A stretch of DNA of 18,436 bases, taken from the NCBI GenBank assembly GCA_031363055.1, contig JANLTP010000150.1, positions 1 to 18,436 on the forward strand, in the 5' to 3' direction. This document shows, piece after piece, positions 13,976-18,436 of this stretch. The translations under genes were made by a program, and so were the position numbers. The stretch's first letter is position 1. Each line of letters opens with the position of its first letter. This stretch comes from JANLTP01 sp031363055. GTDB lineage: Bacteria > Pseudomonadota > Gammaproteobacteria > Burkholderiales > Burkholderiaceae_E. A model generated the notes under the pieces. That model searched no databases. It was not told the DNA's origin and saw nothing but the letters and a program-made list of their open reading frames with translations.

Positions 13976-14902
13976 ATGATTGAGCGTGCCGCGCGAACTG
14001 CCTTTCGCGAAGATGTGCTGGCCGGCAAACGTATCCTCATTACCGGCGGCGGCACGGGCCTGGGCAAGGAGATCGCGCGCGCTTACGTTGCCCACGGCGC
14101 GCTCGTACACATATGCGGCCGGCGTCAGGCCGTCATTGATGACACCGTGAAGGAGCTGGCCGGCGATGCCCGCCACGGGGGTGCCCTGCGCGCGCATGTC
14201 TGCGACATTCGCGACGCCGACGCGGTCGACGCAATGGTTGCCGCAGCCTGGAGCGATGGACCGTTGACGGGTCTCATCAACAACGCCGCCGCCAATTTTA
14301 TTTCGCCCTCGATTGATATCAGTCCGCGCGGCTTCGCGGCGGTACGCTCAACCGTCATGGACGGTGCGCTGTTCAGCACGCTGGCGTGCGGTCGGCGCTG
14401 GATCGCGCAAGAACTGCCCGGCTCGGTGGTCAGCATGCTGGTTACCTGGGTGTGGACCGGGTCGGCCTATGTGTTGCCGTCGGCAATGGCCAAGACCGCT
14501 GTTCATGCGATGACGCAATCACTGGCGGTCGAGTGGGGGCATCACCAGATTCGCGTCAATGCGGTTGCGCCAGGTCCGTTTCCGACCGAGAGCGCCTGGG
14601 AAAAACTGTCGCCGATTCCGAAAGCCAACGTCGGCGCCGTCAGCGCCGACGAAGTACCGATGCAGCGCTTTGGCAAGCCTGGAGAGCTCGCGCAGTTGAT
14701 GATCTTCCTGCAGGCCGACGGCTGCGAGTATCTGACCGGCCAGACCATTGGCATCGATGGCGGCCACCATCTGGCGGCTCCGTCGACCTTTGCGGCCTTG
14801 GGCAAGTTGACCTCTGAAGACTGGGCGCAAGCGCGAGCTATCGTGCGCGCCAAGGCGGAGCAGGAGAAAACCCAGCGCTCGACCGATCGACCGGCCACAT
14901 GA
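13976..14902 (+). CDS. SDR reductase, 2,4-dienoyl-CoA reductase (DECR1)-like
   Basis: A 308-residue Rossmann protein with ITGGGTGLGKEIA and LINNAAANFISP, which align with mitochondrial 2,4-dienoyl-CoA reductase. The SxxxK pair is S169/K173 in PSAMAKTAVHAMTQSLAVEWG, and NAVAPGPFPTESA and YLTGQTIGIDGG follow. Two positions I remember as catalytic in DECR1 appear changed: the tyrosine before TGSG is W158 and the asparagine of VLNGT is D129. So it may not be an ordinary dienoyl-CoA reductase. It could reduce ring or chain dienoyl-CoA or act as an alcohol dehydrogenase supplying the activity missing from the FadJ-like protein. Its stop overlaps the livG start (ATGA). Confidence 0.82.
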   Translation: MIERAARTAFREDVLAGKRILITGGGTGLGKEIARAYVAHGALVHICGRRQAVIDDTVKELAGDARHGGALRAHVCDIRDADAVDAMVAAAWSDGPLTGLINNAAANFISPSIDISPRGFAAVRSTVMDGALFSTLACGRRWIAQELPGSVVSMLVTWVWTGSAYVLPSAMAKTAVHAMTQSLAVEWGHHQIRVNAVAPGPFPTESAWEKLSPIPKANVGAVSADEVPMQRFGKPGELAQLMIFLQADGCEYLTGQTIGIDGGHHLAAPSTFAALGKLTSEDWAQARAIVRAKAEQEKTQRSTDRPAT

Positions 14903-15780
14903 ACGAGCGGCCAGACACATCGAGCGCATTGTCCGCAACTCCCGTTGCGGCGGGAGCGGCGTCTGCGCTTGCCGGGCTGGCGCTCGAAGTGCGTGGCGTC
15001 AGCCTGAGTTTTGGCGGCATCAAGGCGTTGCGCGACGTATCGTTTCAAGCACAACCGGGGGCGATTACCGCCATCATCGGCCCGAACGGTGCTGGCAAGA
15101 CCAGCGTGTTCAACACCATTTCAGGTTTTTACCGGCCTAATAGCGGTCATATTCTGCTTGGTGGTACGGACGGCGGCACGGACGGCGGTACGGACATCAC
15201 CGACGTCGCCGTCCACGCGCGCGCCGGCATGGGCCTGGCCAGAACCTTTCAGAACATTGCACTGTTTCAGGGGCTTTCGGTGCTCGAGAATATCAAGCTC
15301 GGTGGCCACCATCACATGCGTACCGGTGTGCTGTCGGCGATGGCTTGGCTGCCGGGTGCGCAAGCGGCCGAGCGGGCGCTTCGGGATGAAGTCGAACATC
15401 AGGTCATCGATTTTCTGGAGATCGACCATATTCGTCACAAGACTGTCGCGTCCTTGCCGTACGGATTGCAAAAGCGCGTCGAGCTGGCGCGGGCGTTGGC
15501 CATGCGCCCCAAAGTGCTGCTGCTCGATGAGCCGGTTGCCGGCATGAATCATGAAGAGACCGAAGATATGGCGCGGTTCATTCTCGACATTCAGGAAGAG
15601 TGGGGCGTGACCGTGCTGCTGGTCGAACATGACATGGGTATGGTCATGGATGTTTCCAACCATATCGTGGTGCTGAACTTCGGCGAGATCATTGCCAGCG
15701 GCACACCCGACGAAGTGCGCCGTCACCCTGAGGTGATTCGCGCTTATCTTGGCGATGAGCGCTCGGAGCTGGCGGCATGA
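14899..15780 (+). CDS. livG: Branched-chain-type ABC transporter ATPase LivG
   Basis: A 293-residue cytoplasmic ATPase of the LivG type. Walker A is G61-PNGAGKTS; the Q-loop region is ARTFQNIALF; the signature-like segment is LPYGLQKRVELARAL; Walker B is V206-LLLDEP; and the H-loop is LLVEHDMGMV. Compared with typical LivG, the N-terminus is extended by about 25 low-complexity residues (TSSALSATPVAAGAAS), and a GGTD unit is repeated three times at residues 88-99. With LivH and LivM it forms an importer that, given its operon, probably carries a cyclic carboxylic acid in place of amino acids. No LivF partner is in view; it may follow the binding protein beyond the right edge. It overlaps both neighbours by ATGA. 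Confidence 0.92.
   Translation: MNERPDTSSALSATPVAAGAASALAGLALEVRGVSLSFGGIKALRDVSFQAQPGAITAIIGPNGAGKTSVFNTISGFYRPNSGHILLGGTDGGTDGGTDITDVAVHARAGMGLARTFQNIALFQGLSVLENIKLGGHHHMRTGVLSAMAWLPGAQAAERALRDEVEHQVIDFLEIDHIRHKTVASLPYGLQKRVELARALAMRPKVLLLDEPVAGMNHEETEDMARFILDIQEEWGVTVLLVEHDMGMVMDVSNHIVVLNFGEIIASGTPDEVRRHPEVIRAYLGDERSELAA
15160..15195 (+). repeat. Three in-frame 12-bp repeats in livG encoding GGTD
   Basis: Three consecutive 12-base units of the form GGYGGYACGGAC encode Gly-Gly-Thr-Asp three times, located where most LivG proteins have a short turn before the DIT segment. Copy number is a multiple of the reading frame, so changes would lengthen or shorten the loop without breaking the protein. 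Confidence 0.85.
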
Positions 15781-16658
15781 ACGCGCTTTACGAGCTCATC
15801 GAGTACAGCCTTCTTGGCCTCTTGGGCGGTGGCGTACTGGCGCTGATTGCGGTCAGCTTCGTGCTGGTTTACAAGGGCACGCATGCAGTCAACTTTGCAG
15901 TCGGCGAGATCATGATGCTCGGCGCCTACCTGTACTACGCGGCCCGGGTGACGTTCGGACTACCGGCGTTGGCTGCGTTCGCTTTGGCCTTGCTCATCAT
16001 TGCGCTGCTTTCGGTTGCCATCGAACGACTGGTGTTGCGCCCCTTGAGCGGTCAACCGGTGATCGCGGTCATGATGTCGACCATCGGTATGTCGAGCATC
16101 ATCCACGGTTTTGTCGAAGGCGTCTGGGGTGGCGATACGCTCGACGTCCCCGCCTTGTTGCCACGAGTGCCGCTGTCATTTGGGGACGTCATGATTCCCG
16201 GCGCAGCTCTCGGCAATTTCGCAGTGGCCGCGATTCTGATCAGTGGCCTGGTGGCGTTCTTTCGTTACTCGAAAACCGGCATTGCGCTGCGCGCGACCGC
16301 CAGCGATCCGATCACAGCCGCCACCATGGGCATCGACATTCGTTATGCGCAGCGCATCACCTGGATTCTGTCCGGTACAGTTGGCGCGGTTGCGGGGGTA
16401 CTGCTGGCCAGCGCCGGCGGTCTGTCGCCCGGACTGGCTGGCGCCGCATTGGCAGTGTTCGCGGTCATCATCCTCGGCGGACTCGACAGTATTTTGGGTG
16501 CCATAGTCGCGAGCCTCATCATGGGTCTCATGGAGAGCCTCGCGGTCGGCTATGTCGGCAGCAAGTCGCGCGATATTCTGCCGTATCTGGTCGTCCTGGC
16601 GATTCTGGTGGTGCGCCCGCACGGTCTGTTCGGCAGTCGCGATATCGAGAGGCTATAG
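15777..16658 (+). CDS. livH: Branched-chain-type ABC transporter permease LivH
   Basis: A 293-residue inner-membrane permease of normal length with about eight hydrophobic segments. Family motifs include VLVYKGTHAVNFAVGEIMMLGAY near residues 25-50, ERLVLRPLSGQPVIAVMMSTIGMS, a cytoplasmic loop KTGIALRATASDPITAATMGIDI (the contact with the ATPase), AGVLLASAGGLSPG and VIILGGLDSILGAI. The start codon overlaps the livG stop (ATGA), and livM begins 9 bases after its end. Together with LivM it forms the membrane channel. Confidence 0.93.
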   Translation: MNALYELIEYSLLGLLGGGVLALIAVSFVLVYKGTHAVNFAVGEIMMLGAYLYYAARVTFGLPALAAFALALLIIALLSVAIERLVLRPLSGQPVIAVMMSTIGMSSIIHGFVEGVWGGDTLDVPALLPRVPLSFGDVMIPGAALGNFAVAAILISGLVAFFRYSKTGIALRATASDPITAATMGIDIRYAQRITWILSGTVGAVAGVLLASAGGLSPGLAGAALAVFAVIILGGLDSILGAIVASLIMGLMESLAVGYVGSKSRDILPYLVVLAILVVRPHGLFGSRDIERL

Positions 16659-16667
16659 GGAACTACC

Positions 16668-17708
16668 ATGCGGATCGGTATCTTCCATGAAACCTATGCG
16701 TCCGAAGAGCGCCTCTGGGATTCACCCACGGCGCGCAACTGGATGATCCTCTTCGCGCTCCTCTGGTTCGCGCTGCCTCTGTACGGCAGTAACTATGTCA
16801 TGGCGATGGCCTGCATCGTCGGCATTCATCTGGTCGCCACCACCGGACTGAACATTACCACCGGCATGACCGGTCTGATTTCGCTGAGTCAGGCCGCGTT
16901 CATGGGCGTCGGCTGTTACCTGATCGCCTGGTTATCGAAATGGCAAATCCCGTTCTTCATCACCTTGCCGTTGGCCGGTGCGTTGACGGCCGCGCTCGGT
17001 GTGTTGGTCGGTCTGCCGAGCCTGCGTGTCAAGGGCCTGTACTTCGCCATCGCAACGTTGGCGGCGCATTTCATTTTGACATTCCTGTTTCGCGAACTGG
17101 AGCCGATTACCGGCGGTGTGCGCGGCATCAATATCGAACGACCGGCCGCCTTTGGTTGGGTGCTGACCGGCGATCGCCAGGTGTTTTATCTGATTTATGC
17201 CTGCGTTTTTCTGCTCGGTCTGGGTGCCACCAATCTGGCGCGCTCGCACTTGGGCAGGGCCATGGTCGCTGTACGTGACCGCGATATTTCGGCTGAAATT
17301 CTGGGGGTGAATTTGCTGCGCACCAAGCTGCTGGCGTCAGCGATCGGATCGTTCTATGCCGGGGTTGCCGGTGGTTTGCTCGGCTATCTATATGGCGCAA
17401 TCACGCCGGATTACTTTGTCTTTTCGTTGTCAATTTTTTATCTGGCTGCCATCATTGTCGGCGGCCTCGGTCGCATGTTGGGCAGTGTGCTGGGCGCCGT
17501 ATTCATGACCTTCGTTCCGGAGTTCCTGAGATTGGTGTCGCAGTTCGGTGTCGACTATTGGCCGGTGATCGGCAAACTGCTTTTACCGATGGGTCAGGTC
17601 GTGTTTGGATTGTTGATCATCGGATTTCTCATCGTCGAACCCTTGGGTCTGGCCGAAGTCTGGGGCAGGGTTCGACGTACGTTTCACTTGTGGCCGTTCA
17701 AAACCTAG
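16668..17708 (+). CDS. livM: Branched-chain-type ABC transporter permease LivM
   Basis: A 346-residue permease with roughly nine to ten membrane segments. Typical features are GLNITTGMTGLISLSQAAFMGVG, LPSLRVKGLYFAIATLAAHFI, the ATPase-contact loop GRAMVAVRDRDISAEILGVNLLRTKLLA, FYAGVAGGLLGYLYG and the end segment FGLLIIGFLIVEPLGLAEVWGR. The N-terminus has about 25 hydrophilic residues before the first membrane helix. GGGAA precedes the ATG. A 41-base gap with a small hairpin separates it from the binding-protein gene. Confidence 0.93.
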   Translation: MRIGIFHETYASEERLWDSPTARNWMILFALLWFALPLYGSNYVMAMACIVGIHLVATTGLNITTGMTGLISLSQAAFMGVGCYLIAWLSKWQIPFFITLPLAGALTAALGVLVGLPSLRVKGLYFAIATLAAHFILTFLFRELEPITGGVRGINIERPAAFGWVLTGDRQVFYLIYACVFLLGLGATNLARSHLGRAMVAVRDRDISAEILGVNLLRTKLLASAIGSFYAGVAGGLLGYLYGAITPDYFVFSLSIFYLAAIIVGGLGRMLGSVLGAVFMTFVPEFLRLVSQFGVDYWPVIGKLLLPMGQVVFGLLIIGFLIVEPLGLAEVWGRVRRTFHLWPFKT

Positions 17709-17710
17709 GT

Positions 17711-17722
17711 GGCGCTTGCGCC
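17711..17722 (+). other. Small intercistronic hairpin between livM and the binding-protein gene
   Basis: GGCG (17711-17714), loop CTTG, CGCC (17719-17722) lies just after the livM stop with no T tract. Such hairpins between permease and binding-protein genes can stabilise one part of the transcript. The stem is short. Confidence 0.25.
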
Positions 17723-17749
17723 CCATAACAATGTAGTCAGGAGACCAGC

Positions 17750-18436
17750 ATGAGTACTCGATCAGTTCGTCGCAACATCGTCAAGTCAGCCACAGCGGCA
17801 CTCGCCGCCGGCCCGTTTATCACCAAAGGGGTATGGGCGCAGTCGAAGGAAATTGTGGTCGCTGGCGCACAGCCCATGACCGGTGTCTTTTCGTTCGCTG
17901 GTATCGCCATGAATAACGGTATCGCCGACTTTTGCAAATGGAAAAATGCCAACGGCGGTGTCGCCGGGCACAAGCTTCGTTATGTCTCCGAAGACACCGG
18001 TTTCAAACTCGATCAGGGGGTGGCCATCTTCAAGAAGCTCATGGCTTCCGAGAAGCCGTCGTTCTTTCTCGGTGACTCGACCCAATGGTGCAAGGCCGTG
18101 GCGCGCGATGCGATCGAGGCCGGTACCGTCATGACGACCAGCACCTCGTGCGCGGCTGTGATGGCCGACCCGGTCAATATGCCGCACAACTTTGCAGCGG
18201 CGCCGACCTATGGTTCGATGCATGAAATTCTGATGGAGTACATCGCTCGCTCCGGCAAGGCGTCGGCCGAGAAGCCAAAGGTCGCGCTGATCTATGCCGA
18301 TACCGAATTCGGGCGCGACGGCATCGCGGCCTCCAAGGCACGTGCTGAGAAGCTCGGGCTGCCGATCGTTGCTGAAATTGTCACCAAACAGTCCGGTGTC
18401 GACGTGGCTCCAGAAGTTGCCAAACTGCGCCGAGCC
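17750..18436 (+). CDS. ABC transporter periplasmic substrate-binding protein (LivK-type), partial at right edge
   Basis: From the ATG at 17750 the frame is open for 229 codons to the window end. AGGAGA upstream is a strong ribosome site. The N-terminus, STRSVRRNIVKSATAALAAG, has a twin arginine (R7-R8) and a hydrophobic stretch ending GVWA-QS, so export is certain and Tat export is possible; cleavage is likely after A30. The mature part begins EIVVAGAQPMTGVFSFAG and has GIADFCKWKNANGGVAGHKLRYVSEDTGF and KVALIYADTEFGRDGI, as in type I periplasmic binding proteins (Peripla_BP_6). Members of this group linked to catabolic operons bind aromatic or alicyclic acids; the ligand here is inferred. The C-terminal lobe is outside the window. 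Confidence 0.9.
   Translation, partial: MSTRSVRRNIVKSATAALAAGPFITKGVWAQSKEIVVAGAQPMTGVFSFAGIAMNNGIADFCKWKNANGGVAGHKLRYVSEDTGFKLDQGVAIFKKLMASEKPSFFLGDSTQWCKAVARDAIEAGTVMTTSTSCAAVMADPVNMPHNFAAAPTYGSMHEILMEYIARSGKASAEKPKVALIYADTEFGRDGIAASKARAEKLGLPIVAEIVTKQSGVDVAPEVAKLRRA

Noticed and set aside
15749..16690. Plus-strand frame of 313 codons overlapping livH
   Set aside because: Arg/His/Ser-rich shadow of livH in another frame; livH has clear family motifs and membrane segments.
1..18436. CRISPR array, rRNA, phage or defence genes
   Set aside because: No regularly spaced repeats, rRNA-like sequence, phage structural genes or known defence domains were seen; the only nuclease relic is tnpB.

Overview
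This window looks like chromosomal DNA from a fairly GC-rich proteobacterium, probably beta or gamma; that is an inference from gene families and base composition by eye. The main content is a catabolic locus for alicyclic carboxylic acids. Two genes are close matches in remembered sequence to the cyclohexanecarboxylate pathway of Rhodopseudomonas palustris: BadH (2-hydroxycyclohexanecarboxyl-CoA dehydrogenase, 9529-10299) and BadI (2-ketocyclohexanecarboxyl-CoA hydrolase, the ring-opening step to pimeloyl-CoA, 10394-11191). An AliB-like cyclohexanecarboxyl-CoA dehydrogenase lies upstream at 6797-7948.

Layout. 1-2218 is a minus-strand block: the start of an Ig-like-domain lipoprotein running off the left edge, a decayed C-terminal remnant of a MocR-type regulator, then alkB and a second 2OG-Fe(II) oxygenase as a tight pair. 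2219-3469 is a decay zone: a strong inverted repeat, a broken IS200/IS605-type tnpB with its right-end hairpin, and a Rho-independent terminator. 3470-4198 is a TIP30/HTATIP2-like Rossmann protein. 4340-5913 is a two-gene unit of an APH-fold kinase and a small hypothetical partner. 6028-8907 carries an enoyl-CoA hydratase, the AliB-like dehydrogenase and a PECR-like SDR. A MarR regulator (8912-9376, minus) is divergent from the main operon, which runs from badH to the right edge: badH, badI, a FadJ-like protein whose dehydrogenase half is degenerate, an LCAD-like dehydrogenase, a DECR-like SDR, livG, livH, livM and the start of a periplasmic binding protein.

How it works together (inference). 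The ABC transporter imports an alicyclic or aromatic acid. A CoA ligase outside the window activates it. AliB desaturates the ring, a crotonase hydrates it, BadH oxidises the alcohol and BadI opens the ring to pimeloyl-CoA. The second dehydrogenase and the FadJ-like hydratase would begin beta-oxidation of the C7 product. The MarR protein probably represses the badH promoter: a perfect palindrome, TTATGCATAA, sits on its -10 box. No CoA ligase, thiolase, ETF or benzoyl-CoA reductase is present. Two oxygen-dependent repair-type dioxygenases beside the locus suggest an organism that lives with oxygen, so the ring-opening route may run under oxic conditions.

The most unusual points are the kinase/partner pair beside acyl-CoA genes (possible phospho-acyl-CoA chemistry), the hollowed-out FadJ-like protein, and several enzymes with altered active-site residues.
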